Positions 37,215-46,514 of a stretch of 64,000 nucleotides of DNA are shown one piece after another. The translations under genes and the position numbers were made by a program. Origin of the DNA: DASSUW01 sp963830725 (lineage in GTDB: Bacteria; Actinomycetota; Thermoleophilia; Solirubrobacterales; Solirubrobacteraceae); contig CAWHNO010000017.1 of assembly GCA_963830725.1 (NCBI GenBank), positions 411,548-475,547 on the forward strand, read 5' to 3'. The notes beneath the pieces were generated by a model. The model did no database searches. It was given only the letters and a program-made list of their open reading frames with translations, and was not told the origin of the DNA. Numbering within the stretch: position 1 is the first letter of the stretch; each line of letters opens with the position of its first letter.

Positions 37215-38136
37215 GGCCGGGCACCGTAGGCACGCGTTTAGACGATTCGACGAGTCACCGGCATGAGCCAGCCACGCCGCCGATCGACCGTGCGCAGCGC
37301 TCACGCCGACGTCGAGGCCCGGGCCGCTCCGGCGTGCTCGCGGCGGACTTCCATGGACGAGGCGCGGAAGCGAACCGATAGTGCAAATTGCGCCAGCTTC
37401 GCGAAGGCAGGCAGGCGTCGGAGGAGACCGGAACCACGCGCTCGTTGCTTCGTCCCAAGCGGGTGCGGTGACGCGTCTGTCGAGTTTCGGCAGCGACAGC
37501 TTCGCTCGCGTGTCGCGCGGTACAGGGGTTGAGCGCCCCTCTGCAGGCGACTTTCGCGCTCATCTCGGTCCAGGCCGCCGTTGTCGACTGAGGGATGCCG
37601 CTTTCTGTCGACGTCACTGGCGGGCGTCGTAGCCTTCGCTGAGTGGGCCCTGATCCCCCCTCCGTGCTCGTCATCGTCCTCCGCGCGAGTGGCGGGTCGG
37701 GCGCACACGCGGACGCGGCGCGGCAGCTGGTGCTGCTCGTACTAGTCACGCAGCTGCTGGCCGCGGCTGAGCACGACGGCCCGCCCCACGCCGCGCAGCG
37801 CACGCCGCGGCAGCTGCGCGCCCGCCGATCGCGCCGGCCAAAGACGAACTCGCGCTCTGGGCGCCGGCCGCGGGGATGAGTTGCGCAATTCGCGCATTGC
37901 GATAGCGCCGCAGTCGATCGCCGGCCGACCCGCAAGACTGCTCCTCGTCGTCCATCTCAGCAGTGAGCGAACGCTCGAATCGGTGCGCAAAGACTGCTCG
38001 TTTGCCGAGAAGCAGCAGCCTCAGCCCGCGCGCGTGCTCGTCGTCCGACGCGGGCGCGCCGGGGACCGGCGCTCAAGCGTTCGCATCTGAGCGAAGGCGG
38101 GCGCCGGAGCCCGACGTCGCCTTCTTTGCGGGCGGC
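37215..38136. other. 900-bp gap before the caspase operon terminus
   Basis: No convincing gene on either strand; long frames are Arg/Ala-rich shadows. Contains a GCGATAGCGC stretch (37900) similar to loops of the dispersed repeat, but without the full architecture. Confidence 0.45.
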
Positions 38137-39873
38137 TCAGCAATCGCCGCTTGACGTGACTCCTCCAGGCCCTTCGGCGATCGAGATCGCGTCGGCCAGG
38201 AACGCGTCGCTTTCGCCGCGCTCCTCCCGGTCCATGAACACGTGGACGCTGATCCGGTTCCCGGTGCCCTGGGCGACGAGGAAGGTGCCGACCTCCCGGA
38301 ACTCGTCGACCGTCGCGATGCCGGCGGCGTAGGAGTCGCTCACCGGCTCGCCATCGCTGCTCGCTCGCTCGCGGAGGCCGATGCAGACGAGCTGCCCGTT
38401 CGTCGACTCCGTCGCCTTCACCCACGCGGCCGCCGTGTACCGGCGGCCGGCGACTGAGCTCTGGATCGTGTCGGGCGAGTCGTCGATCGCGAAGTCGCCG
38501 CCCGGGGTCAGCGCACTGACGCGGACGACATGCTCGCCGTCGGGCGCGTCCGCGGCGCGCTCGGTAGCGATGGTTGCGGTCGAGACGTCCCATCCCGCCG
38601 TGTCGCTCTCGAAGGACGGGTTCGTCGTGAGGTTGCCCGCCGGGATGGGACTCTGGGCGCCGCCGTCGCCCCCGCCGACGATCAGCACGAGGACGACGGC
38701 GAGGGCGATCACCGCCAGCGCGCCGGCGGCGGCGATCACGCGCCGGGGTCCGCGGCGGGCGGGCGGCGCGGCGAGGGCGGCCTCGGGCGGCACGGCCGGG
38801 GGCGGCGCGACGAGATGGGCCTCGGGCGGCGCGGCCGGGGGCGGCGCGGCGACGGGGGACTCGGCGGCGTCGGCGGGCGGCCGCTCCACGGCCTCGCCGG
38901 CCGTCCGCTCGGCGTCCTGCGCGGCCTCGAGCGCGGCCTGCGCCCGGGCCGAGACCCGCCGACTGTCGTCGGAGGTCATGCGCAACAGCGCATGGCGGGC
39001 CGCCAGCGCGACCGACGGCCCGGCGGCGAGCAGCGCCGCCAGCTCCTGCACGGCGCCCTCGCGGATCCCGGCGTAGCGGTCCTCCGTGCGCGCGAGCAGC
39101 TCCGGGTCGAGCTGCGCCGGCTCCACCGGGCGCCGGTACGTGCTGCGGGCGAGGTACAGCGGGCCCTCCAGGTCGCTCTTGATGCTCGGCGTCTGACTCG
39201 GGGTGCGCTCGCGCACCCGGTCGTACACGTACCGGTAGAGGTCGTCGATCGAGACGCGCTGGTCCTGGTCGAGGTCGGCCTCGCCGGTGCGCAGCCCCTC
39301 GACGACCGCCTCGGTGAACACCGACGGGCGGCCACGCCCCTTCAGCTGCTCGCCCTCGTACGCGTACTCCATCGCGTTGGAGGCCGTGATGATCGCCCGG
39401 CCGCGGCCCTGGAGCTGCTGCGGCGCGTCCACGTCGTCGCCGCGCGCCCGCAGGCCGGACGGGAACGAGCCGCTGAAGCAGCAGTCGAGCAGCACGACGG
39501 TGCGCCGCGACCGGGTGCGGCTGATGCGCTCGTTCAGCCAGGCCGCCGAGATCCCGGTGGCGCTCAGCAGCTCGAGGTCCGTGTCGGACGCCGCCAGGTA
39601 CAGCTCTCCGTCCTGGTCCTTGACGCCGTGGCAGGAGAAGTGCAGGAGCAGCAGATCCTGCGGACTGCGGTCCCGGAAGAAGCGCGCGATCGCCCGCGTG
39701 AGGTGGGCGTGCGTCTCGTCCATCACCACCTCGACGTCGAAGTCGCCCTTCTCCGGGTCTCCGAGCACGTCCGCCAGCTCCTCGGCGTCGGCGGCCGGCG
39801 CGCGGAGCTGCTGCAGCTTAGGGTCGCCGTAGCGGGCGGTAGCGACGACCAGCGCGTGCCGGCCGTCGCTCAC
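38137..39873 (-). CDS. caspase-family protease (EACC1-associated type), membrane-anchored with external C-terminal domain
   Basis: 578 residues. Caspase/C14 domain at 1-245 with HALVVATARYGDPKLQQL, the catalytic His in LLLLHFSCHGVKD (H82) and Cys in VVLLDCCFSGSFPSG (D-x-C, C132). Residues 262-325 are helical, HEAT-like. A Pro/Ala-rich linker leads to one transmembrane helix (about 379-400, AAAGALAVIALAVVLVLIV). Residues 412-572 resemble a carbohydrate-binding/jelly-roll module (NLTTNPSFESDTAGWDVS). The topology puts the protease in the cytosol and the sensor-like module outside. The start overlaps the upstream EACC1-like gene. Confidence 0.88.
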   Translation of the reverse strand: MSDGRHALVVATARYGDPKLQQLRAPAADAEELADVLGDPEKGDFDVEVVMDETHAHLTRAIARFFRDRSPQDLLLLHFSCHGVKDQDGELYLAASDTDLELLSATGISAAWLNERISRTRSRRTVVLLDCCFSGSFPSGLRARGDDVDAPQQLQGRGRAIITASNAMEYAYEGEQLKGRGRPSVFTEAVVEGLRTGEADLDQDQRVSIDDLYRYVYDRVRERTPSQTPSIKSDLEGPLYLARSTYRRPVEPAQLDPELLARTEDRYAGIREGAVQELAALLAAGPSVALAARHALLRMTSDDSRRVSARAQAALEAAQDAERTAGEAVERPPADAAESPVAAPPPAAPPEAHLVAPPPAVPPEAALAAPPARRGPRRVIAAAGALAVIALAVVLVLIVGGGDGGAQSPIPAGNLTTNPSFESDTAGWDVSTATIATERAADAPDGEHVVRVSALTPGGDFAIDDSPDTIQSSVAGRRYTAAAWVKATESTNGQLVCIGLRERASSDGEPVSDSYAAGIATVDEFREVGTFLVAQGTGNRISVHVFMDREERGESDAFLADAISIAEGPGGVTSSGDC

Positions 39874-40244
39874 GGCGAGTGCCGAGCCAGGAAGGACTCG
39901 ACCAGCCGCCGCTGGTCCTCACGCGAGGCGTGCCTCAGCTCCCGCGAATCGCCGTCGATCGTGACCCTCACGCTGCGGCTCGAGCGACGCGCGACCCACG
40001 ACTGGACGGCCGCCAGGGCCGGGCCGATCGCACCACGGCCGGCGCCGACGATCAGCGTGCCGACGGCTGCGACGTCGAGCCCGCGGCTCCCGGGCGGCCC
40101 CGGCTCGGTCGGCCGGTCGACCCGCTCGAGGTCCAGCTCGAGGAGCTCCTCGCGGAGCTGCGAGGTCGCGTGCTCGAGCTCGGCGGCGTCCGCGTCGGGC
40201 TCGAGCGCCACCTCGAGCCGTAGTCCGATGGCGGGTTCAGGCAT
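39870..40244 (-). CDS. EACC1-like effector-associated component
   Basis: 124 residues, ending RSVRVTIDGDSRELRHASRE then DQRRLVESFLARH, with LREELLELDLERV and an internal GTLIVGAGRGAIGPALAAV. This pattern matches EACC1 (effector-associated constant component 1), a small partner found next to caspase-like or other effectors in actinobacterial conflict systems. Its stop overlaps the caspase start as ATGA, so both proteins are co-translated. It is proposed to link the effector to a sensor or NTPase; that role is not shown here. Confidence 0.8.
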   Translation of the reverse strand: MPEPAIGLRLEVALEPDADAAELEHATSQLREELLELDLERVDRPTEPGPPGSRGLDVAAVGTLIVGAGRGAIGPALAAVQSWVARRSSRSVRVTIDGDSRELRHASREDQRRLVESFLARHSP

Positions 40245-40379
40245 GGTGGACCGGTCGCCGCGACCCTAACCGACCGCCGGTGGGCGCGCCAGCCCTGCCA
40301 CGCCCCGGTCGCGGACCTGATCGCGCGGCTCGTGGACAGACCTGTCGGCGCCCGAGATGGACGACGAGCAGCAGCGCAC

Positions 40380-40690
40380 GTCCGGTCATTCGACGCACCG
40401 GGCCGAGGAGAGCGCGGCGCTCCTTCTTCATACTCGACGTACACGCGCATGAGGCGGACATCGTTCGGAGGCTTGCCCGGACGTGGCTTGCCACCGTAGA
40501 TGCTCTGGAACAGACGTCCGGCCTCGCCCGCCGATGCGCCGCAGCCTCCCTCCGCGCCGCGCCGCGCCGCGCCGCGCCGCTGATATTCGATAAGGCGAGC
40601 GAGACCCGCCGGGCGGGCCCGCAGGGCCCGCGTTCGAAGCCGGACGTCCTGGTGGCCATCCTCCAGCGGCCCGAGAATCCGGAACTCCAC
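40380..40690 (-). pseudogene. SARP/BTAD regulator remnant
   Basis: It opens MEFRILGPLEDGHQDVRLR, the standard SARP N-terminus, and later keeps GRLFQSIYGGKPRPG and RLMRVYVEYEEG, a degraded form of the segment before the BTAD domain. The intervening helix-turn-helix is scrambled by frame changes and a GC-rich CGCCGCGC tandem repeat at 40555-40580. No BTAD or downstream domain remains on this strand. The decayed gene lies back to back with the BMP gene. Confidence 0.55.
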
Positions 40691-40826
40691 GTCTGCTCCT
40701 CGCCTGGCCGGTCGGACACCCGCCTACCCTCTGCCGGCAGGCCTCCCGGTCGCGGCCAACCGCCGTCGGGCCGGCTATCCGCAGCCAGCGCGCATCGGAC
40801 AAGATGAGCCTGGTTTGGTGAGCGAA

Positions 40827-41759
40827 ATGCGCCTCAGAGTCGGACTCGTCGTAGAGCCGGGAGGCATCGAGTACTCGTATAGCCACGCGGCCTACCTGGG
40901 CCTCGAGCGGGCCGTCCGCGAGTTGGGGATCAGAGGGCGAGTGCTGACACCCGCCCCGAAGGAAGGGTACGTCCCGAGCCTCTCACTTCTCGCGCGGCAG
41001 AAGTACGACCTCGTCATCGGAACAGGAGTCATTGCCACAGGAGGCGCTGCCGCCCCCGCGATCGACAAAGTCGCCATCGGTTTTCCCGAAACGAGGTTCG
41101 CGATCATCGACGTCGCCCACGATGATCTGGCGCATCGCCCAAAGAACGTAGTTGGCCTCGCGTTCAGGGAGGAGCAAGCCGGTTATCTGGCCGGTCACCT
41201 GGCTGCGCTCGTGCTGAGGTTCTCTCCCGGGGAGGAGGTGGTCAGCTCGGTCGGCGGCCAGCGGGTGCCGTCGGTGGAGCGGTGGATTGCCGGCTACCAG
41301 GCAGGCGCGCGAGGAGCCAATCCTCACGTCACGACGTTGAACAGCTATACCGACGACTTCGTCGACCCCGCGAAAGGTAGGTCGGTCGCCCTGAGCCAGA
41401 TCGCGAAGGGATCGCGAGTCGTGTTCCAGGTCGCCGGGGCCTGCGGCCTCGGGGCGCTGGAGGCGGCAAGCGAGCGTGGGATCTGGGGGATCGGAGTCGA
41501 TGTCGACCAATCCCATCTGGGCCGTCACATACTGACGAGCGCGGTGAAGAGGATGGACGTCGCCGTCTTCGACACGATCGAGGAGCTCGCGCGCGGGACG
41601 CTCGAGACCGGTCGCACCTCCCGCTTCTCCGTCCGGAACCGCGGTGTCGGCCTCGGCGCGATCAGCGTGCGGGTGCCCCGCTCGCTCAAGGCCGAGATCG
41701 AGGACGTCAGGGCTGCGATCGTCGCCGGGAAGATCCCGATCGCGACCTCGGTCACATAG
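40827..41759 (+). CDS. BMP-family (PnrA-like) ligand-binding domain protein without signal peptide
   Basis: About 310 residues: LRVGLVVEPGGIEYSYSHAA, YDLVIGTGVIATGGAAAPAI, FREEQAGYLAGHLAALVL, VGGQRVPSVERWIAGYQAGA, VVFQVAGACGLGALEAASER and GIWGIGVDVDQSHLGRHILT, a complete type I periplasmic-binding-protein fold of the BMP/Med group (nucleoside binders). There is no export signal or lipobox, so it would be cytosolic. In related bacteria this domain is often fused behind SARP and YncE-propeller domains; here it is separate. Upstream GTG 40818 is an alternative start. Confidence 0.82.
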   Translation: MRLRVGLVVEPGGIEYSYSHAAYLGLERAVRELGIRGRVLTPAPKEGYVPSLSLLARQKYDLVIGTGVIATGGAAAPAIDKVAIGFPETRFAIIDVAHDDLAHRPKNVVGLAFREEQAGYLAGHLAALVLRFSPGEEVVSSVGGQRVPSVERWIAGYQAGARGANPHVTTLNSYTDDFVDPAKGRSVALSQIAKGSRVVFQVAGACGLGALEAASERGIWGIGVDVDQSHLGRHILTSAVKRMDVAVFDTIEELARGTLETGRTSRFSVRNRGVGLGAISVRVPRSLKAEIEDVRAAIVAGKIPIATSVT

Positions 41760-42300
41760 CGCTCTCGCTCTGTATCGAAACCAGGACGAACCCGTCCCAA
41801 GCGGCCACGTCCGTCGGCGCGTGGCCAATCGGAACGACGCCTACCACCCGACCGTCCTGAGCATCGATCTGGACGACGGTGCCGTCGGCGTTGTTGGCTG
41901 CGAACACCGCTCCGTCCGTCGCGCACAGGCCCACCAGCCCTCTGCCAACCGGGGTCGTCTGGCTCACTGCCGCGGTGTCCGGGTTGATGCGCCAGACCTG
42001 GCCGCGCGTGTCAGAGACCCAGACAGCCTGCTTGCCAGTGGTCAACGCGACGGGGTACCCGATGGGCACCTCGGTTGTGGCTGTGTTCGTGTGCGGCTCG
42101 ATGCGCAGGGCCCGCTCGGCGGTCGTGACCACCCAGAGTGCTTCCTCGCCGACCGCCACGCCTACCGGTGCATGGCCGACGTCGACGATCGCGAAGGGCT
42201 CGTTCGTCGTCGGGTTGATGCGGAGCACATGGTGAGGACCCGCGGCGATCCAGACCGAATCGTCATCGGCGGCGACCGCATAGGTCGGCGGCGACGGGAA
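41752..42300 (-). pseudogene. YncE-like beta-propeller, 5'-truncated
   Basis: About 180 residues of repeating blades: VAADDDSVWIAAG, VLRINPTTNEP, VGEEALWVVTTAERALRIEP, GKQAVWVSDTRGQVWRINPD, ATDGAVFAANNADGTVVQID, AWDGFVLVSIQ. The frame is open upstream but the homologous sequence stops at about 42300, where the ParA-like gene's sequence begins on the other strand, so the N-terminal part has been replaced by an insertion or recombination. It converges with and slightly overlaps the BMP gene. Confidence 0.7.
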
Positions 42301-42328
42301 GCCACACGCGCACCGGCGCCGGTCCTTC

Positions 42329-43237
42329 GTGCGCAGCGACCTCTACACCCGCCCAGTCGTCGACGGCAGGATCGTCCACAACAACTTCTGGACGCGGCTG
42401 CGCCGCGCCTGGCAGCGGCTGACCACCAGCGCACGCGAACGCGAGGAGGCCGACCTCGAGCGCCGGCTACGCCAACGGCCCTCGCTCACCCGCACCAACC
42501 TCGTCGCCGTACTCAGCCCCAAGGGCGGCGTCGGCAAGACCACCTGCACATTCCTCGCGGGCGACCTGCTCGCCTCGCGCGCCCGCCTGCGCACGCTCGC
42601 GATCGACACCAATCCCGACTTCGGCACGCTCGGCAAGCTCGCCCCCGACGACCGGCGCTCGGACCGCTCGCTCACCGACGTGATCGAGGCGATGGACCGC
42701 ATCCACTCCGCCGCCGAGCTATACCCGTACGTCTCCGCCACCGCCAACGGCATGCACCTGCTCGCCGCCCCGCCCGACCCCGAGCTGATGGAGCAGATGA
42801 CCCCCGAACGCTACGGCCAGCTCGTCGCCTTCCTCGGCCGCTACTACGAGCTCCTGCTGCTCGACCTCGGCACCGGCCTCACCGAACCGCTCGCCCGCTT
42901 CGCGCTCGAACGCGCCGACCACGCCGTCGTCGTCGCCACCCCCGAATGGATCACCTCCAGCACCGTCGTCGACTCGCTCCACTACGTCAACGGCCGGCTC
43001 GGCACCGGCCGCCTCAGCCTCGTCCTCAACCAGGTCCCGCCCAAGGAGATCGCCGACCGCAGAGCGCTCGAGGACCGCTTCCGCCGCCACCAGGTCCCCC
43101 GCCACGTCACCATCCCCTACGACCAGCGGCTGCGCACCATGCTCGACAGCGGCACCTACAACAGTGAGCGGCTCGACCGGCCCACCCGCCTCGCGGTCAA
43201 GCGGCTCGGGCTCGCGGTCTCAGAACAGCTCGTCTAG
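42329..43237 (+). CDS. ParA/MinD-like ATPase
   Basis: 302 residues, GTG start. A basic amphipathic N-terminus (LYTRPVVDGRIVHNNFW) precedes the deviant Walker A SPKGGVGKTTCTFLA, then TLAIDTNPDFGTLGKLAP (Walker A'-type Asp), LLLLDLGTGLTEPLARFALE (Walker B) and VLNQVPPKEIADRRAL. This is the P-loop family used in plasmid partition, MinD-type positioning and actinobacterial secretion loci. No ParB or centromere repeats are visible. It starts at an abrupt junction with a truncated propeller gene and is followed by a strong terminator. Confidence 0.85.
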   Translation: MRSDLYTRPVVDGRIVHNNFWTRLRRAWQRLTTSAREREEADLERRLRQRPSLTRTNLVAVLSPKGGVGKTTCTFLAGDLLASRARLRTLAIDTNPDFGTLGKLAPDDRRSDRSLTDVIEAMDRIHSAAELYPYVSATANGMHLLAAPPDPELMEQMTPERYGQLVAFLGRYYELLLLDLGTGLTEPLARFALERADHAVVVATPEWITSSTVVDSLHYVNGRLGTGRLSLVLNQVPPKEIADRRALEDRFRRHQVPRHVTIPYDQRLRTMLDSGTYNSERLDRPTRLAVKRLGLAVSEQLV

Positions 43238-43263
43238 CGGGAGGGGGACAGGTCCCCCTCCCG
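43238..43263 (+). terminator. terminator of the ParA-like gene
   Basis: 11- to 12-bp stem, GGGAGGGGGAC / GTCCCCCTCCC, starting at the stop codon. A second hairpin GGCCCGGC-AAC-GCCGGGCC with TTGT follows at 43292-43310. Confidence 0.72.
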
Positions 43264-43330
43264 GCCTCCCCCTGCTGGCGGTCTCGGCGTCGGCCCGGCA
43301 ACGCCGGGCCTTGTGGTGGATCCTGCGTTG

Positions 43331-44280
43331 ATGGCCAGCGTGGCGAACATCAACGACGTCATCGAGGGGCACGTGGCGCTGGAGGTCGAGTGCGTCGACC
43401 GGTTGTTGTTTAACGCCTACGTGCCGAATCTGCAGGTCGGCGGACAAGTCGCGCGGTTCATTACCGGCCACCTCGGTAAGCCGATCGCGTCGGCGGCGGT
43501 GCTGGGCAGCATCGGCAACCGCTTCCGTCGCGATGTCAGGCGCTATGTCGATGCCAATCGGATCCCGGTCCTGCGGCTCAAGACGCCCGACCGCACGCGC
43601 TGGGATGACCGCAAGCTCGATCACGTCCGCCCGTACCTGGAGGCGGCCGAGCGTGAGCGGCGCTTCGGGGTCGTGGCGATCGTGGCCTGCGAGGAGTTCC
43701 AGTGGGTCTTAGCGCGCGCAACCGCTCCAAGACGCCTGGGACGGTGTGGTTTGCGTTCTTTCGTGAGCGGCGCCGCGTCGGCGCCTACTACTTCTACATC
43801 CTCGATCCGGACTTCGGTCCCGGGTTCATCAAGCTCTGCACCTACTTCCCGTATCCGGCCAGGGTCTGGCTCAACGGGCACGAGTGGAGCAAGCGCCAGG
43901 CCGACCACGCCGGGATCGAGTACCGGGCGCTGTCTAACGGGTTCGCGTCGTGCCCGCAGCCCGAGCGCCTGCAGGCGATCTGCGACAGCCTGGCACCCGC
44001 TCACATCCAGGCGTTCTTCGATCGCTGGATGGCGTGCATCCCGACCCCGCTGACCGCCCACGACCGCGCCGCCGGCTACTGGTGGCAGCTGTCGATCCGT
44101 CAGGTCGAGATCAGCCGCACGCTGGTCTTCGACGACCCGCGCCGCGCCCGCAGCTTCTTTGAGGCATTGGTTGCCGACAACATCGGCATCGGCCGCCCCG
44201 AACAGGTCTCGATGGTGTTCGCCCGCCCACTGCGCCGCCCAGCCAAGACCAGCTACGGCAGCGCGCTGCGCGCGGAGTAG
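43331..44280 (+). CDS. conserved unknown protein, one frameshift
   Basis: Two halves in different frames join near 43705. First: VANINDVIEGHVALEVECVD, LFNAYVPNLQVGGQVARFIT, RKLDHVRPYLEAAERERRFG and CEEFQWVL. Second: ARNRSKTPGTVWFAFFRERR, RVGAYYFYILDPDFGPGFIK, WLNGHEWSKRQADHAGIEY, ALSNGFASCPQPERLQAICD and YWWQLSIRQVEISRTLVFDD. About 315 residues, Trp/Tyr-rich. I recall related proteins as widespread, often multicopy, unnamed proteins in Actinobacteria; no domain function is known to me. GTG 43313 is an alternative start. Confidence 0.65.
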
Positions 44281-44311
44281 TGCTTTGGGCGAATCGGAGC
44301 ACTCCTCCGAA

Positions 44312-44470
44312 TGGAGTTGACCCGGTTTCGTGGACAACCGAGCGCTTGGCCCGCCAGGGCCGGGCAGGAAGGATGTCCAGATGCCGAGAACCCGACCCCC
44401 GTACCCGCCGGAGTTCCGCCGCCAGGCGGTTGAGCTGATCCGCGTGAGCGCTCTCAGACCGCTGAGGGGC
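44312..44470 (+). mobile_element. IS3-family left-end remnant with orfA start
   Basis: TTGACCCGGTTTCGTGGACA resembles IS3-family termini. At 44381 an orfA-like frame begins: MPRTRPPYPPEFRRQAVELI, the usual start of the IS3 helix-turn-helix protein. Homology stops after about 25 residues, so only the end of the element is left. Confidence 0.6.
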
Positions 44471-44755
44471 CCGCGGTCCACATAGGCCGCCTGCGCAGCC
44501 TGGCCGGCTGAACTCACCTTAGGGGCCAGGCGCGCCAGGTGCGGTCCACGTGGGCCTGCGGTCGAACGGGAGCGGTCTGCGGTGGCAGTCGGGGCCATAT
44601 GGACGCGGGAAGAGGATGCCGCTAGGAAACAGCCGGTAGGCGCTCGTGTTCAGGCAGTTGGGGCCGTCTTCCTCGTTGCTGGGGTCGTCGTGGGTCTCGC
44701 AGTCGATTCGTCGGCGGTCGATGCGCTTGCACGCGGGCATCGACATCTCTTGGGA

Positions 44756-46124
44756 TCACGAGCCGCTCGGGCAGCGTCGTGCTCGTGAACACGCGGACGT
44801 GGTCGAGTGACTGGCGCCGCGCTTGGCGCGCAATGTCACGCTGACGTCATGGAAGGCGGGGGCGAAGCGGCGTCTGACTGCGATGACCCGCCGGCCCGCC
44901 CGACGCGGCGGGTGGCTCTCGCGACGACCTTGCCGTGGCGAGGATCTGCAGCCGCAGGCGGCCCCGGCTTGTGGCGTCGACGGTGACCTTGACGCGCCGG
45001 TGCGAGGCGCGGGCGTCGCGCAGTCGACCAGCGTGCGGCGGGTCTGGGGCGGAGCGAGATAGTACGCCCGCAGCTGGTCACCGCCAGGATGACGGCGATG
45101 CCGCCCTCGTTCGTGACGTCCATCGCCCCGATCGTGTGCCGTTGCGCCCGGCGAAGTCACCAGGGGTCGCGCTCCCCTGCGGCAGTTCGAACAGCGTGCT
45201 GATCGTGCCGTCGGGGGCGACCTGGCGGATGCGTTGATATTCGGCGATCAGGAGGGACCCGTCGGGCAGCCGGGCGAAGTGCTGCGGCCAGACCAGGCCC
45301 GCGGCGGTCGCAGGGCCGCCGTCGCCGAAGCTCTCGATGAGCGCCGCTCGCGGTGCCGGCCACGGTCGTGATGACGCCGTCCGGCCCCACCCGGCGGACA
45401 CGGCCGTTGTAGGCGTCGGCGATCAGGAAGCCGCCGTCAGCCGTCGGCAGCACGTCGCTTGGCGAGCTGGCCGCCGTCGGGACCGACGTCGCCCCGTCAT
45501 CGCCGGTGCCGGCGACCGTGGTGATCAGCCCGTCGGGGGCGATCTGCCGGACCCGACGTTATCGCCGAACAGGATGCTCCCATCCGCGAAGCGGGCAGCC
45601 CCCTGGTGGGCCGAGGCCGGCGGCCGTCGCCGGGCCGCCGTCACCGGAGGAGTGCGTAGCGGCCGGTCCCGGCGAAGCGGCGGATCGATCCGTCGCGGCG
45701 CCGAGGTCGATCGCGTCAAACGCGAGAACAGGATCGACCCGTCGGGCAGCGGCACGATTTCGTCGACATCGGGGACTAGCGGGTCGCGGCTACCAGGCGC
45801 GAGGTCCCCGAACGGGGGCACGAAGGCGAGCGAGCCGTCGGCGGCGACACGCACCAGCCGTGAGCGAACCTGCGCCGAGGTCGAGCCGTCCTTGGACGTC
45901 CGGATCACCGGCCAGAAGATGAGCACAAGCAACGCGCCGTCAGCGGCCTCGGCCACCGAGCCCGGCGGCGAGGCAAACACGCTCTGCACGGGCGGCGCGA
46001 CGAGCACGAATTGCCGGTCGGCCGGCCACTCCGCCGCGAAGCCGCGGCTAACCACACCGGTGCCGGCGCCGACGCCGATCAGCAGTAGGACGAGCAACAT
46101 CGGCAACCAACGACGGCGGACCAT
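44756..46124 (-). CDS. secreted NHL-repeat beta-propeller protein, many frameshifts
   Basis: Starts MVRRRWLPMLLVLLLIGVGA (signal/anchor), then blades such as SVAEAADGALLVLIFWPV, RLVRVAADGSLAFVPPFG, VDEIVPLPDGSILFS, and across frame changes TADGGFLIADAYNGRVRRVG, PDGVITTVAGTA, GDGGPATAAGLVWPQHFARL, PDGSLLIAEYQRIRQVAPDG. These are NHL propeller repeats. The C-terminus (LAPPQTRRTLVD and FHDVSVTLRAKRG) resembles the Arg-rich beta domain of secreted proteins in this group. At least five frame changes are needed. Confidence 0.62.
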
Positions 46125-46274
46125 GGCACGCCCACACTACGCCGACAGCACTGCCGGCGCGAACCGTCCTTCGGCGCAGTGACGCGGTCATGCCGTGACG
46201 GATGCTCACCATGAGGAGGACCGTGTCGCCGGGCGACACCTCGACCGTTCAGCACACCATCATGAGCTCCTCCG

Positions 46275-46395
46275 TTCGCCTGCCAGGAGCAGCCCGGCCA
46301 CTCGCCGCTTGAGTGCTGCTTAGCGCGAGGACCTGCAGTCGCACGGGCGACCGCCGAGCTCGATTGCCTGCTGGCGCATCCGGTCAGCACGCACG
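46275..46395 (+). repeat. dispersed hairpin repeat, copy E
   Basis: Block 1 TTCGCCTGCCAGGAGCAG (46275), block 2 GAGTGCTGCTTAGCGCGA (46311) and a degenerate block 3 near 46357. Immediately upstream of the alcohol dehydrogenase. Confidence 0.6.
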
Positions 46396-46514
46396 TGGCG
46401 CTGGCCGTCGGCGCCTGATAGGACTGGCGCACCAGCTATCTGAGCCGAGCGCCGCCGGCGTGAGCCTCCCAGTCACGACCGGGGTGCCGGACACCACGAC
46501 AGGAGGCGTTCGCA

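Noticed and set aside
40555..40580. Tandem CGCCGCGC repeat as a possible phase-variation tract
   Set aside because: It lies inside a decayed SARP remnant with no intact gene for it to switch.
42329..43237. Plasmid partition locus / replication origin
   Set aside because: No ParB, no centromere-like iterons and no replication initiator next to the ParA-like ATPase.
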